Numbered from the stretch's first letter, positions 44,745 through 53,997 are shown. The stretch: DNA of 64,000 nucleotides from Streptomyces sp. NBC_00513 (GCF_041431415.1 NZ_CP107845.1:7874001-7938000); one strand, 5' to 3'. The notes: generated by a model from the sequence alone, not told the origin. Translations and numbers: made by a program.

Positions 44745-44850
44745 GATTTGGCTTGCCGGTACAGCTCCATGGCCTCCTCGTTGCGCCCCGTACTCGCGAG
44801 CAGGGCGCCGAGGTTTGCGGCGGTCGGATGTGTGGGTGGGCTGCGCACCG
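44745..44850 (-). pseudogene. TPR-like C-terminal fragment
   Basis: A short minus-strand stretch reads HPTAANLGALLASTGRNEEA, MELYRQA, one tetratricopeptide repeat followed by a stop-like boundary. Nothing else of the gene remains. Confidence 0.35.
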
Positions 44851-45001
44851 GCGGCCGGCGGGGAGTTGTTAGGTCTCAACCGATCGCCTGTTCATAAATG
44901 TGCGATTCCGTGTAAATATGTAGACCTGCGGACTCGGGCTCCAAGGTAGCTGAGGCTTTACCGCGCGACCGGTTTCACAAGAACGAAGACAGGGACCACG
45001 C

Positions 45002-46036
45002 ATGACGGACGCGCCCGTACGTATCGGACTGGTCGGCTACGGTTTCGGTGGCAGGCACTTCCACGCCCCGCTGCTCGCCTCGACCCCGGACTGTGAGTTC
45101 CTCGGGGTGGTCACCACCTCTCCCGAGCGCCGCAAGCAGGTCGCCGACGAGCTCAACCGGCCGACGTACGACTCCCTGGAAGAACTGGCCCGTGCCGGAG
45201 CCGAGGCGGTCGCGATCTCCACCCCGGCGGCCACACACATCCCGCTGGCCCAGGAGGCGCTGAGGCTGGGCTTGGCAGTGGTCTGTGACAAGCCGTTCGC
45301 GCTCGACGCCGCTTCGGCTCGGGAGACGACGGAACTCGCGGAGCGGTTGAAGGTTTCGCTGACGGTCTACCAGAACCGGCGCTGGGACTCCGACTTCCTG
45401 ACTCTGCGTCGGCTGGTGGCCGACGGCGCGCTCGGTACTCTGACCCGCTTCGAGTCGCGTTTCGAGCGGTTCCAGCCCGAGCCGGGCCCACCGGCCGCGG
45501 GCGGTGGCACCCTGCTCGACTTCGGCAGCCACCTGGTCGACCAGGCACTCGTCCTGTGCGGGCCGGTCGAGCGGGTGTACGCGGAGATGCGGACCCGCGA
45601 CGGCGGCGAGGGGCTCGACGAGGACGTCTTCGTCGCGTTGACCCACCGGAACGGCGTCCGGTCACAGTTGTCCGGCAGCTGGCGGCAGGGCGCACCCGGT
45701 CCGCGCTTCCGTGCCACCGGGACCACCGGGACGTATGTGGTCGACGGTGTGGACGGCCAGGAAGCCCTGCTGATCTCGGGTGCCTCCCCGGCATCGGAGG
45801 GTGAGCGATGGGGCGTCGAGCCCGAGCGGTGTTGGGGACAGGTGCTGCGCGGCGACCATGCCGAGTCGGCGCCGTCCGCCCGCGGTGAGTGGGATCTCTT
45901 CTACCCGGCCTTCGCCGCCGCGGTCCGTGGCACCCGTCCGCTGCCCGTGGATCCCTGGGATGCCGTGACCACCGCGACCGTATTGGACGCAGCACGCGGC
46001 AGTGCCGCCACCGGCGAGGTCGTCCGCTTGTCCTGA
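45002..46036 (+). CDS. Gfo/Idh/MocA-family NAD(P) oxidoreductase
   Basis: A 344-residue dehydrogenase. Rossmann motif IGLVGYGFGGRHFHAPLL at the N-terminus, the conserved EKP-type motif here as CDKPFALDA, and the C-terminal substrate domain with TLLDFGSHLVDQAL, containing the family catalytic Asp/His. Acts on sugars, inositols or related hydroxy compounds. It stands alone; the 330 nt upstream are AT-richer and may contain its promoter (for example TAAATAT around 44910). Confidence 0.85.
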   Translation: MTDAPVRIGLVGYGFGGRHFHAPLLASTPDCEFLGVVTTSPERRKQVADELNRPTYDSLEELARAGAEAVAISTPAATHIPLAQEALRLGLAVVCDKPFALDAASARETTELAERLKVSLTVYQNRRWDSDFLTLRRLVADGALGTLTRFESRFERFQPEPGPPAAGGGTLLDFGSHLVDQALVLCGPVERVYAEMRTRDGGEGLDEDVFVALTHRNGVRSQLSGSWRQGAPGPRFRATGTTGTYVVDGVDGQEALLISGASPASEGERWGVEPERCWGQVLRGDHAESAPSARGEWDLFYPAFAAAVRGTRPLPVDPWDAVTTATVLDAARGSAATGEVVRLS

Positions 46037-46825
46037 CCCCTGCGGATGGCCGGGACGACGTCAGCGCGACGGCAGACAGTGACCGGAAACTGCCGGGACG
46101 TCGCGACATCACGGCACCGCACCGACGCGCTGCCCCCGGCTCGACCGCGTGTGCGCGGATCTGATCGGCGGACCGTTGGACGGGCTACTCCTCGATGTCA
46201 CCTCGTGGGGCGAGGATGAGCGTGCCGACGGTGCGTGCTGGTGACGGACAACGGTCAGTGGGCTCCCGGCGGCCGATCCGACTATGCCCCGGTGCCGGGG
46301 GACGGGACAGGGTTTCTGTGGATCGGGGACGCCCCCTGACGGCCTGACACCTGACGTGTCGCCACGCGGCGACCACCTGGGACCGGCTGTGACGGCGGGC
46401 GGCGGTGCCAGTGTCAGGCGCCGGCCGCAGTTGTCGTGCGTTTCTGGCGTGCGATTGGGTCAGTGGGCGCGACACGGGGCCCGTTGTCCTGGGCTGGGGA
46501 GGTTGGAAGTAACTGTGGCGAAAGCCCCGTTTGGAGCCATGGCGTCCTGACCGCAACTCGCGGAGCTCCACGGTCTGGCAATCGGTGAGCCCTGGGGGTG
46601 GGTGTCTCGTTTGGCGTGTGGCCGAATCGGGCCATGGGTCCGGCCGGCCTCGGGTTCAGTCCACGCCGCTATGGGCGCGCGTCAGGGCCGGTGCTCAGCT
46701 ACGGGTTTGGCGGTGGTCGAGGCCGGGATTGGGGTTGCCGACGCCCGGGCGGCTCTGGGTGTTCTGGGTCGGCTGATCGCTGGGGGCGCGAGCAGGCGCG
46801 CAGACCGTGCCGGCCGCTGGACCCC
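46037..46825. other. Intergenic stretch without a supported gene
   Basis: 790 bp. Open frames on both strands lack ribosome sites or family features. I see nothing specific in it. Confidence 0.5.
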
Positions 46826-47122
46826 TCATGGGACGTGTGGCGTCGCCGACCAGGGGTAGAAGGTGCCGCTGTGCAGTGTGACGGCGTGATTGGGGGTCGA
46901 GGGCAGGATCTGGCTGCGGGCCGTTCGCTGGATGTTGTCGGCTCGTAGTCCCGCATCGTCCAGGGTGATGTTGAAGAGGACTTCCTCGCCTTGGCGCAGA
47001 CTGCGGTCCTTTCCGTGGATTGCCGCGGTTTCCGCCGAGACATCAGGTCCGGCGCCTTGCTGGCTGATGAGACCGGTGCCCCGGTCAGGGTCGAACCACT
47101 TCACGACACCGCATGGCGACAC
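46826..47122 (-). CDS. Degenerate cold-shock-domain protein
   Basis: From GTG 47122 the frame reads CGVVKWFDPDRGTGLISQQG, GPDVSAETAAI and LRQGEEVLFNITLDD, clearly a cold-shock domain. The RNA-binding aromatic residues are changed (usual KGFGFI is RGTGLI, usual VFVH is VSAE) and a 30-residue tail follows the domain. It may have lost nucleic-acid binding. No good ribosome site. Confidence 0.5.
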   Translation of the reverse strand: MSPCGVVKWFDPDRGTGLISQQGAGPDVSAETAAIHGKDRSLRQGEEVLFNITLDDAGLRADNIQRTARSQILPSTPNHAVTLHSGTFYPWSATPHVP

Positions 47123-47481
47123 GCTTCCCGCTCTCCGCTCGCATCGGATCCGGAGGTCGACACTGTCCGCCTGTCCTACAGCGGTGGGGAGGGCTTGAGC
47201 ATCAGCGTGTGAGAGTGAACCCCGGCGTGAGCGCACCCCGCGGGCGCCTGTGTTGAACAACGCGGGCTCGGCTCATCGGCTTGGGTGGGGTGAGTGCCGC
47301 CGCCCAGCGGGTGAGGATGCCCGTCTCGCGCCAGGACCGCCTGCACGTCGCGCTCGATCGTTTCCCGCGCGCTGGGGTGCAGGCCTGCCGGACCGGTCGA
47401 GGCCCAACCAAGGCCGGCCGGCGGGCTCGCCCGGCCGGCACCTGATGAGGTGCCCGGGGCTGCCGTCATGTCATCCATGCC
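47123..47481. other. Intergenic stretch without a supported gene
   Basis: 360 bp in which only weak open frames are found; no signals recognised. Confidence 0.45.
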
Positions 47482-47709
47482 TCAACGAGTCGTCCTCGTG
47501 ACGTCACGAGCCGTGAGCGGGTCCGGCCGTGTAGTCCAGCCGAGGCGGCCGCCGCTGTGCGGCGTTAACGGCCGGGACGGTGTCGAGACGTAGCGGCGCA
47601 TGTGCCGGTCGGCGACGTGGGCGCTCCCCGCCTTCTCGATGCGGGCGGCGAGATCGGCGGGAACGATCTCCAGCGCCTTTACCTCGAACTTGGTTACAGA
47701 GGTGGTCAT
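47482..47709 (-). CDS. Hypothetical 75-residue protein
   Basis: Begins MTTSVTKFEVKALEIVPADL. GAGAGG is 9 nt before the ATG and the first 48 codons have strong third-position GC, after which composition becomes irregular. No family recognised. It diverges from the ORF at 47736 with only 26 nt between the starts, so at most one of the two has its promoter there. Confidence 0.4.
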   Translation of the reverse strand: MTTSVTKFEVKALEIVPADLAARIEKAGSAHVADRHMRRYVSTPSRPLTPHSGGRLGWTTRPDPLTARDVTRTTR

Positions 47710-47735
47710 TTACTGTCCTCTCGGTGGGTCGGGTC

Positions 47736-47966
47736 ATGCCGGGCGTCCGGGGCCGGATCAAGCAGGCGAGTGAGAACACGGTCATCCTGGATCCCGCCGA
47801 CCCGGCCGACATTCCGCACCCGCGGGACAAGAGCCGCGCCGCTTCGTACCAACAGCTGATCGACGCCTCGACCGGGACCGTCCAACTGCTGGTGATGGGG
47901 CCTTTCAATCCGCCGTTCCGCTTCGTCGCCGCCTCTCGGGGCGAGGACGAGGGCGAGGACCCATGA
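47736..47966 (+). CDS. Hypothetical 76-residue protein
   Basis: Begins MPGVRGRIKQASENTVILD and ends with an acidic tail. Codon use is typical of the neighbourhood over its whole length. The ribosome site is weak. No family recognised. Confidence 0.4.
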   Translation: MPGVRGRIKQASENTVILDPADPADIPHPRDKSRAASYQQLIDASTGTVQLLVMGPFNPPFRFVAASRGEDEGEDP

Positions 47967-48323
47967 CGCGCTGACACACCCCCGGTCGTTGTGTCACGGC
48001 CTGGGGCCTGACGGCTCCGTGGAGGCTGTGTCCGATGACCACGGACCCGGCCAAGGCCGGGAGTGGCTGGAGGACTGGACCGGCGTGTCAGGTGTGGAGC
48101 GCCTGTTGGACGCAGGGTTCGGAACTGACCACTTGATCGGATCGGATCGGATCGGTGCTGGTTGCAGCGATGGGTACAAACGGGGCACAGTCGCGCCCTT
48201 GCACTCGCCGGGCTGGTGCGCACGGCAGTGTGGCAGTGACGGCGGTCGGACGGCTCGGTGACCGGATCCCGGGTTCCCTCGGTCGTGCCAGGACCGGGAG
48301 CCGGTCATTGTCTTGGCAGTGGG
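47967..48323. other. Intergenic stretch
   Basis: About 360 bp with no supported gene; it contains a short GGATC-type repeat at 48133-48152. Confidence 0.5.
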
Positions 48324-49574
48324 TTATTCGCCCTGGAGCTTGCTCAGGATCCACTCGCCGAGTTCCTCGGTCATCAGTGTGTGTCCCTCGTTGTCACTGG
48401 CGCACATGAAGGCGTCGAGTTCGCTGTCGGCGGGGTCGATCTTGCTGTAAAGCGTGTCGTGGTCGTCGATGTCGCCGGCCGCCACCGCGCTGACGCTCGG
48501 TACGAACGTGCTTGTGTTGTAGGTGAGTTCGGCTGGCTGACCTTCGAGAAGCCCGGCCAGGAAGGCGGCGGTTCCGAAGTTTCCGGGGTGGCCCGGGAGG
48601 TTGTGCGCTTCGGGGAACAGACCGCCGGGAGCGCCGTCGATGTCGGGCAGGCCGCTGGTGGTGACCTGGATCTCGGTGGCTCCGGCCTTCTTCAGGACGG
48701 CGACGACTTGTTCTCCCGTGTTCTGCGTGTCCAGACGGGTGCCCGTCAGCTCCTGACCGGTGGTGAGCATCGCCGTCACGCCGGCCGGGATGTTGTTACC
48801 GGCGCCGGTGCCCGTCCCGTTTCCGACACCGAGCAGGCGTACGCCCACGGGCCAGCCGCCGACCCGTTCGAGTTCGGCGAGGAAGTCGATGCGGGCCTGG
48901 TCTTGGCGGGCCTCGGCGCCGACGGTCTCGATGTGCCAGCGCAGCAGTTCTCGGGCGGCCGGGCTGTTGACCAGCACGGAGAAGCTGCTGAGGAGTTCGC
49001 CGAACCCCGGGATCGAGCCCCAGTTGTCCTTCACCCAGTGCGCGAACGCCTGTACCCCGATGGGCAGCCAGGCGCCGCGGTGAGGGGTGTCGTAGGAGAG
49101 ATAGGTCGAGGTCTCGTGGTCGTCACCGTCGTGCTGCATCTTCGCGAGGGCGTAACGCGTGACCAGCCCACCCATGCTGAAACCGCCGACCGTCAACTTG
49201 GCGGTCCCTTCGCGGTCGTCGATCGCCTTCTTGATGCACTGGATCGCCACACCGGCGTTGTCGATGATGGACGCGGACCGCTCGTCGAAGCCGAGGAGGA
49301 CCAGGTCGAAGCCGGCCTCCCGCAGCGAGGAGACGAACGGGTACTCGCCGTTCTCCAGGGCGTTCCACAGGGCGTCGGGATCGCTCTTCCCGGCGGAGAA
49401 GCCGTCGGAGAGGATCACCGGCTTCCTGATCCGGCTCTGGCCCGGCGTGCTGTAGAACACCCAGGCAGTTCCACCTTGGAGTGGCCACGTGGCGTCCCAC
49501 GCGGAAGTCCTCGGGTACGCGGGCTGAGCGCCAGGCATGGCGTTGTCCCAGATGCTCACAACAGGCATGGACAT
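48324..49574 (-). CDS. Alpha/beta-hydrolase, esterase/lipase-like
   Basis: A 416-residue hydrolase. The nucleophile elbow is LTVGGFSMGGLVTRYALAKM (G-F-S-M-G), preceded by VILSDGFSAGKSD and LVLLGFDERSASI with the expected strand spacing, and followed by TYLSYDTPHRGAWLPIG as in PGAP1/lipase-type enzymes. A catalytic His is plausible in SDNEGHTLMTEELG near the C-terminus. No signal peptide. ATG 49574 has GGGAGG about 10 nt upstream. A single transcription unit; substrate unknown. Confidence 0.75.
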   Translation of the reverse strand: MSMPVVSIWDNAMPGAQPAYPRTSAWDATWPLQGGTAWVFYSTPGQSRIRKPVILSDGFSAGKSDPDALWNALENGEYPFVSSLREAGFDLVLLGFDERSASIIDNAGVAIQCIKKAIDDREGTAKLTVGGFSMGGLVTRYALAKMQHDGDDHETSTYLSYDTPHRGAWLPIGVQAFAHWVKDNWGSIPGFGELLSSFSVLVNSPAARELLRWHIETVGAEARQDQARIDFLAELERVGGWPVGVRLLGVGNGTGTGAGNNIPAGVTAMLTTGQELTGTRLDTQNTGEQVVAVLKKAGATEIQVTTSGLPDIDGAPGGLFPEAHNLPGHPGNFGTAAFLAGLLEGQPAELTYNTSTFVPSVSAVAAGDIDDHDTLYSKIDPADSELDAFMCASDNEGHTLMTEELGEWILSKLQGE

Positions 49575-49969
49575 GAAATTCGGCACCTCCCTCTCGTGGT
49601 GCGGCCGGGCTGTGCCACCCGTGAGGCCGCCGCTTTCAGGACGAAAGCGAAACCTATGATTGCGAGGCTCAGATCCCGCTGCCAGCGAATCCACACCACG
49701 TCACTCTTTCGAATCGACACCCTTTCCGTGCAGGTCACAGAGCTGAAAGGGAAGAAACGATGATGCGGGCCCGAGGCTCGGGAGCATTCGGCCGGGCGTG
49801 AAGTACGACTGAGAGACGGCTTCGAGCGCCCCACCATTACGGGCATACCGGACTTCGGTCGGCCGTGTGCGTCGACCAGTGGAAGGTGACCGCTATGGGC
49901 ATGGCGGTCAGTGGCTGGGTGTGCGCATGGCCTGGTGGTCAAGGGGATGCGCCGGCGCTATGGGCTGGC

Positions 49970-50203
49970 CGCGCGCGCCTGGACCAAGATCAGACGACGG
50001 ACGGCAACCGGTACCGCTTCCACGACACCCGCATCGCCGGCCGCGGCACGATCCGCGTCCACACCGGGTCTGGCCGCGACGCCCGCACCGACCTCTTCCA
50101 GGGCAAGCGCGACCACGTCCGGGGCAACCGCGCCGATACCGCCACCCTGCGTCATGACCGCAACCGGACGGTGGACATCGAGTCGTGGCGTCGCCGCCGC
50201 TGA
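49970..50203 (+). pseudogene. Lamin-tail-domain protein fragment, copy 1
   Basis: DGNRYRFHDTRIAGRGTIRV, HTGSGRDARTDLFQGK and ADTATLRHDRNRTVDIESW followed by an Arg-rich end are the C-terminal half of the Streptomyces LTD secreted proteins. The signal peptide and first half are missing. A related 3' end lies at 58500-58622. Confidence 0.65.
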
Positions 50204-50256
50204 CCGTTGGCAGTAGCGGTTGGCGTTCGCTGTTGAGCGGGCGGCCGTGATCAACC

Positions 50257-50289
50257 GTGTCCCGGGTGGCAGCAAGCCGCCCGGGACAC
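50257..50289. terminator. Strong hairpin
   Basis: A 14-bp stem with one G-T pair (GTGTCCCGGGTGGC / GCCGCCCGGGACAC) and a 5-nt loop. It separates the LTD remnant from the P450. The rest of 50204-50480 shows no gene. Confidence 0.7.
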
Positions 50290-50601
50290 ACCCCTGTGCG
50301 CCTGGTTCTGCTTCTCCGGGGTTCAACAGGCCCACCGAAGTCCCGCCCGCAACGACGGTATCGGAGCCGCCCAGGAAACCAGGCAGGCCGGAGAGAGGGC
50401 GGCACTGGCCACCAGGTTGACCTCTACACCTCTGATCTCCGAAACGAGGTAGAGGCGGGAATGGTTTCCCTTTAGGGCAGTGTTTTCACGCACTTTTTGT
50501 GCCCTGCCAGTTCCTTGTCAACCTGCGCATGGCGAAGCACGATCATCAAGCGGGTTGCGCATCTGCGGAGTATCGGGCTCGCCAGAACGCGGAGGGTGGC
50601 A

Positions 50602-51798
50602 ATGGCAATCGAGGCGGATCTTCGGCAACGGGGCGATCGGTTGTATTTCAGCACTGACCTGGAAGCGTGGGTGGTCACCGGCCATTCCGAGATGGTGACC
50701 ATGCTCAAGCACTCCGATATCAGGGTGGTGTCGCCGATACCGAGCACCGCCCCCGGCCAACAACCTGACCCGCGTGCCGAAGCCCTGCTGCGCAAGCTCG
50801 AAGCGCACGAACTGTTGCTGCTGGACGGGCCTGGCCATCGTCGGCTGCGCCGGGCGTTGGCCCCGGCGTTCCTGCCTGCCGCGGTGGAGCGGCTCGGGCC
50901 GCGGATCACCACGATGGCGCGAAACCTGGTCGACGCGCGTGCTGCCACGGGCCAGGTCGAGGTGCTGGACGAGATCGCGGCTCCGCTGGTCAGGATGACG
51001 GTGGCGACAGCCCTCGGGGTACCGGAGCAGGACAGGGAAGAATTCGACACACTGGCCAGGAAAATCTCCAAGATCTTCCTCTACAGCACCCCACACTGGT
51101 CTCCCGACGCTCTCACACAAGCGGAGACGGGCATGGCCGGCCTGACCGCATTGGTCAGCCGACTCGCCGACGACCGCCGCGCCCAGCCACGCGACGACCT
51201 GATCAGCACGCTGGTGAATGACCCCGACCCAGCTCAGGCGTTGAGCATGGAGGAGATCGTGGTCAACCTGTGGAACCTCTACCTCGCCGGGTTGTGGACC
51301 ACCGCCCACCTCCTCGCTACCACCACTTACCTCCTGTTTTCCCGGCCAGGGTCGGCCGGCAGCGCCCACCACGACCCTGGCCTCGTTTCACGTGTGGTCC
51401 AGGAGACCCTGCGGTACGTCCCGCCCACGGTGGAGCTCGTGCCTCGGCAGGCACTTCGCGACGTTCAGATCGACGGCCACACCATCAAAGCCGGGGATCG
51501 ACTCCGACTCATGGTCACCAAAGCCAACCGAGACCAGACCAGGTACACCGACCCGGACACCTTCGACCCCACCCACGAACGAGCCCTGCCCCTGAGCTTC
51601 TCCGCCGGCCCGCACTACTGCATCGGCGCCCAGTTGGCCATCACCATGGCCGAGCGGCTGTGCCAGGTCCTGACCGATCCGGCCTACGGCGCCCAGCTCA
51701 CCGGCCCCACCCCGTCCTTCCACCGAACGCTGACCGCCCCCGTGGCACTGGGCATCGACGCCGTACACCTTCAACTACACCCCCGCGAACGCGTGTGA
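50602..51798 (+). CDS. Cytochrome P450 with atypical I-helix
   Basis: A 398-residue soluble P450 from ATG 50602 (GGAGGG 5 nt upstream); an in-frame extension to a TTG at 50515 or 50497 could add about 30 residues and would fill out the usual N-terminus. Heme ligand in SFSAGPHYCIGAQLA, ExxR in VVQETLRYVPPTVEL. The oxygen-activating motif is LAGLWTTAHLL, with Leu-Trp in place of the usual His/Asp-Glu before TT, so the acid-alcohol pair is changed. It is followed 84 nt later by a small ORF with an internal peptide duplication and a terminator, so the two probably form one unit. Confidence 0.8.
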   Translation: MAIEADLRQRGDRLYFSTDLEAWVVTGHSEMVTMLKHSDIRVVSPIPSTAPGQQPDPRAEALLRKLEAHELLLLDGPGHRRLRRALAPAFLPAAVERLGPRITTMARNLVDARAATGQVEVLDEIAAPLVRMTVATALGVPEQDREEFDTLARKISKIFLYSTPHWSPDALTQAETGMAGLTALVSRLADDRRAQPRDDLISTLVNDPDPAQALSMEEIVVNLWNLYLAGLWTTAHLLATTTYLLFSRPGSAGSAHHDPGLVSRVVQETLRYVPPTVELVPRQALRDVQIDGHTIKAGDRLRLMVTKANRDQTRYTDPDTFDPTHERALPLSFSAGPHYCIGAQLAITMAERLCQVLTDPAYGAQLTGPTPSFHRTLTAPVALGIDAVHLQLHPRERV

Positions 51799-51882
51799 GA
51801 GTCACCAGACCCACACGTCAACCGCCCGGTCCTACCTGGACCGGACGGTCGGACCACCCTCCGTCAGAGAAAGGAAACCGCA

Positions 51883-52197
51883 GTGAATGCTCCGAGCGTG
51901 TCCTACCAGGGCATGAGCGTGCCTGTGCCCGACCTGATGAACACACCGCGTAGCAATGAGGCCATGCTCCGCACGGATCTCACGGGCAGCCTGCCCGAAC
52001 ACGCCTACGCGACGATGTTCGACTTCTCTTCATCGCACCACGCCCCACAAGGGAAAACCACGATGGTGAACACGCCATGCAGCGGCGAGACCATGCTCCG
52101 CACGGGCAGTCTTCCCGAACACGCCTACACGACGATGTTGATCGCGGGAATCGCTGTTCAACGGTCTGAAGGCCTGACAGAGGCTTTGCGGGCATAG
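51883..52197 (+). CDS. Small ORF with duplicated peptide unit, candidate P450-modified precursor
   Basis: 104 residues from GTG 51883 with a good AAAGGA site. Two related units lie at residues 20-46 and 62-86: each starts NTP, then E-x-MLRT, and ends GSLPEHAYATM or GSLPEHAYTTM. The DNA is duplicated too, with a 9-nt difference. The second unit also has its own AAGGGA site and ATG at 52062, so it may be translated separately. His-Ala-Tyr in both units could be a cross-link site, since small P450-linked RiPP precursors commonly use Tyr, Trp and His. No homologous family is known to me. A terminator follows at 52204. Confidence 0.55.
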   Translation: MNAPSVSYQGMSVPVPDLMNTPRSNEAMLRTDLTGSLPEHAYATMFDFSSSHHAPQGKTTMVNTPCSGETMLRTGSLPEHAYTTMLIAGIAVQRSEGLTEALRA

Positions 52198-52587
52198 CGA
52201 TGAACCGGGCCTCGTGGTCCCAGAGCCACCAGGCCCGGTCACCCACAGCCGAACCTCACCCAAGTGGCGGGGCGTCGATGAAGGACGTGAAGGCTGCCCC
52301 AAGAGGCCGTTCTGGCTGTCCATATCGGGTGTCAGGTCGGCTCCGCCGCATTGGTTGAGGGGGCTGCCGAGGGGGAGGGCGAGGAGGTTGCCGTCGGCGG
52401 CGCCGGTGCCGGCAGTGGTGGCCCCGGCGGCGTGGGAGGCGGTTTTGTGGTTGGCACAGTTGGTGCCACAGGCCGGCGACAGGATGTGACCGACGCCTCC
52501 GGCGGAAGCCGGCACGGCGGCTGCGGCCAGTGCCGCCGCCGCACCGGCCGTGAGTACGAACGTCGTGGCTGCCTTGCATGTGGTCAC
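52030..52587 (-). CDS. Small secreted protein, chaplin-like neighbourhood, run-on C-terminus
   Basis: GTG 52587 begins TTCKAATTFVLTAGAAAALA, a signal peptide cleaved near VPASA, then a mature part with HILSPACGTNCANH and LALPLGSPLNQCGGADL, three Cys and an Ala/Gly/Thr-rich spacer. Short secreted Streptomyces proteins with this pattern normally end just after the CGGAD-like block (about 52310). Here the frame runs on another 90 codons antisense to the repeat-peptide ORF and through its terminator, so the natural stop is probably lost. Function unknown. Confidence 0.45.
   Translation of the reverse strand: MTTCKAATTFVLTAGAAAALAAAAVPASAGGVGHILSPACGTNCANHKTASHAAGATTAGTGAADGNLLALPLGSPLNQCGGADLTPDMDSQNGLLGQPSRPSSTPRHLGEVRLWVTGPGGSGTTRPGSSLCPQSLCQAFRPLNSDSRDQHRRVGVFGKTARAEHGLAAAWRVHHRGFPLWGVVR
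52204..52239 (+). terminator. Hairpin behind the repeat-peptide ORF
   Basis: 14-bp stem with one mismatch (ACCGGGCCTCGTGG / CCACCAGGCCCGGT) and an 8-nt loop, 7 nt after the stop. Confidence 0.75.
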
Positions 52588-52599
52588 CCCGGGAGAACG

Positions 52600-52820
52600 A
52601 CCTCCGGCACCAGCGGGTGCGCCTCCGCATCCCCCAGTGTCACCGTGCCAGTCGATGCCGAGGTCGGCCAGGCGCTCGCGCTGCTCGATGCTCAGCCGCT
52701 CCCAGCCTTGGCGTTGGTGGCCGGCCAAGGCGAGAGCTTGCTCCCGTCGTTGGGGGCGTCCCTGCCATGTGCGATGCGGGTGGTTCACCCGGTTCGTGGC
52801 TCCCCCCAATGCGCCGTGGG
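52600..52820 (-). pseudogene. Helicase-associated-domain remnant
   Basis: Reads ALAGHQRQGWERLSIEQRER and LADLGIDW, similar to the repeated helicase-associated units of large actinobacterial helicases. Only one unit remains, joined to unrelated sequence. Confidence 0.35.
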
Positions 52821-52884
52821 CGGGAGAGCGGTACCGACCGTAGAGTCCATGCGCGAGAAACACCCGTACGAGTAGGGGGCCGAC

Positions 52885-53955
52885 ATGGACAGGAGTGCGG
52901 TCGTGGTCGGGGCCACTGGGCAGATCGGGACGGCGGTGGTGGAGCGGCTCGTCGGGGCCGGCTGGCAGGTACGGGCTGTCAGCCGTGGCGGCGCACGCGA
53001 GGGGGGACGTGCCGGGTGGCCGCCGGAATGGGGCGTACGCACGCTGTGCCTGGACCGCGATGAGGATGGCGCGCTCGGACGTGTGGTAGGCGGAGGCTGT
53101 GATCTGTTGGTGGATTGCGTGGCCTATACGTCGCGGCATGCCGACCAACTGGTCGCGCTGGGAAGCCGGGTGGGCTCGGCCGTGGTGATCTCGACCTGCA
53201 TGGTCTACCGGCAGGACGCTGCCGCAGGGATCGACTCTCCCCGGTGGCCCTTGCCCGTGACCGAGGCACAGCCCGTCATTGCAGCGGATGACAGTACGTA
53301 CGCGGGCGGAAAGGCCGCGGTGGAGCTGGTCCTGTGGGAGCGCGCGCCGTATCCGGTGACGGTTCTGCGGGCAGGAATGGTCCATGGCCCGTACTCTTCG
53401 ACACCCCGCGAGTGGTACTTCGTGAAGCGGGCGCTGGACCGACGGCCGATACGGCTGCTGGCTCATGGTGGTGCGGGAATCTGCCACCCCACGGGCACCC
53501 GCAATCTGGCCGCGCTGGTCCTCGCGGCAGCGGCGCGGCCGGGACGGCGGGTGTTGAACGCCGGGGATCCGCGGCCTCCGAGCGTACGGGAGATGGCCGG
53601 CGCATTCGACGCGCTGCTCGGGTACCGGCCTGTGGAGTATCTGTTGGCGGGGCCCGGTGAGCCCGGTCTGGGCAGGACGCCGTGGTCGCTCGCCCATCCG
53701 TTGGTGCTCGATACGGACAGGGCGGAGCGGGAGCTGGGCCATCGGCCCGTGCACGACTATGCCGGATCGCTGCCTGAGACCGTGGCGTGGCTGATGGAGG
53801 CGACCGGGGGCCGGGACTGGAGGGAGGTCTTTCCTGGTCTCGCGGCACGCTGGGGGAGGTCGGCCTTCGATTACGCGGCCGAGGACCGGGCGGTGGCGGC
53901 CGGGCATGTGAGCGGGGTGCCGCTCGTAGCAGTCGACCGGGACCGGCGGAACTGA
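52885..53955 (+). CDS. NAD-dependent epimerase/dehydratase (extended SDR)
   Basis: A 356-residue Rossmann protein: VVVGATGQIGTAVVERLVGA at the N-terminus, DLLVDCVAYTSRHADQLVAL, a strand with STCMVYR and the YAGGK catalytic Tyr/Lys, and the substrate half with VLNAGDPRPPSVREMAGAFD. Lengths are normal for nucleoside-diphosphate-sugar epimerases. GGGGGC is the only weak site before the ATG. A hairpin follows, so it is probably not co-transcribed with the peptide operon downstream. Confidence 0.8.
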   Translation: MDRSAVVVGATGQIGTAVVERLVGAGWQVRAVSRGGAREGGRAGWPPEWGVRTLCLDRDEDGALGRVVGGGCDLLVDCVAYTSRHADQLVALGSRVGSAVVISTCMVYRQDAAAGIDSPRWPLPVTEAQPVIAADDSTYAGGKAAVELVLWERAPYPVTVLRAGMVHGPYSSTPREWYFVKRALDRRPIRLLAHGGAGICHPTGTRNLAALVLAAAARPGRRVLNAGDPRPPSVREMAGAFDALLGYRPVEYLLAGPGEPGLGRTPWSLAHPLVLDTDRAERELGHRPVHDYAGSLPETVAWLMEATGGRDWREVFPGLAARWGRSAFDYAAEDRAVAAGHVSGVPLVAVDRDRRN

Positions 53956-53997
53956 GGGGTCATTCGGTTTCCGGACAACCTGGTGGGGGCGCCGAGG

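Noticed and set aside
44171..44848. 225-codon minus-strand frame opposite the lectin gene
   Set aside because: Only its first 35 codons resemble a TPR repeat and these lie outside the lectin gene; the remainder is a shadow.
48258..49763. 501-codon plus-strand open frame
   Set aside because: Antisense to the esterase-like gene, whose motifs are clear on the minus strand.
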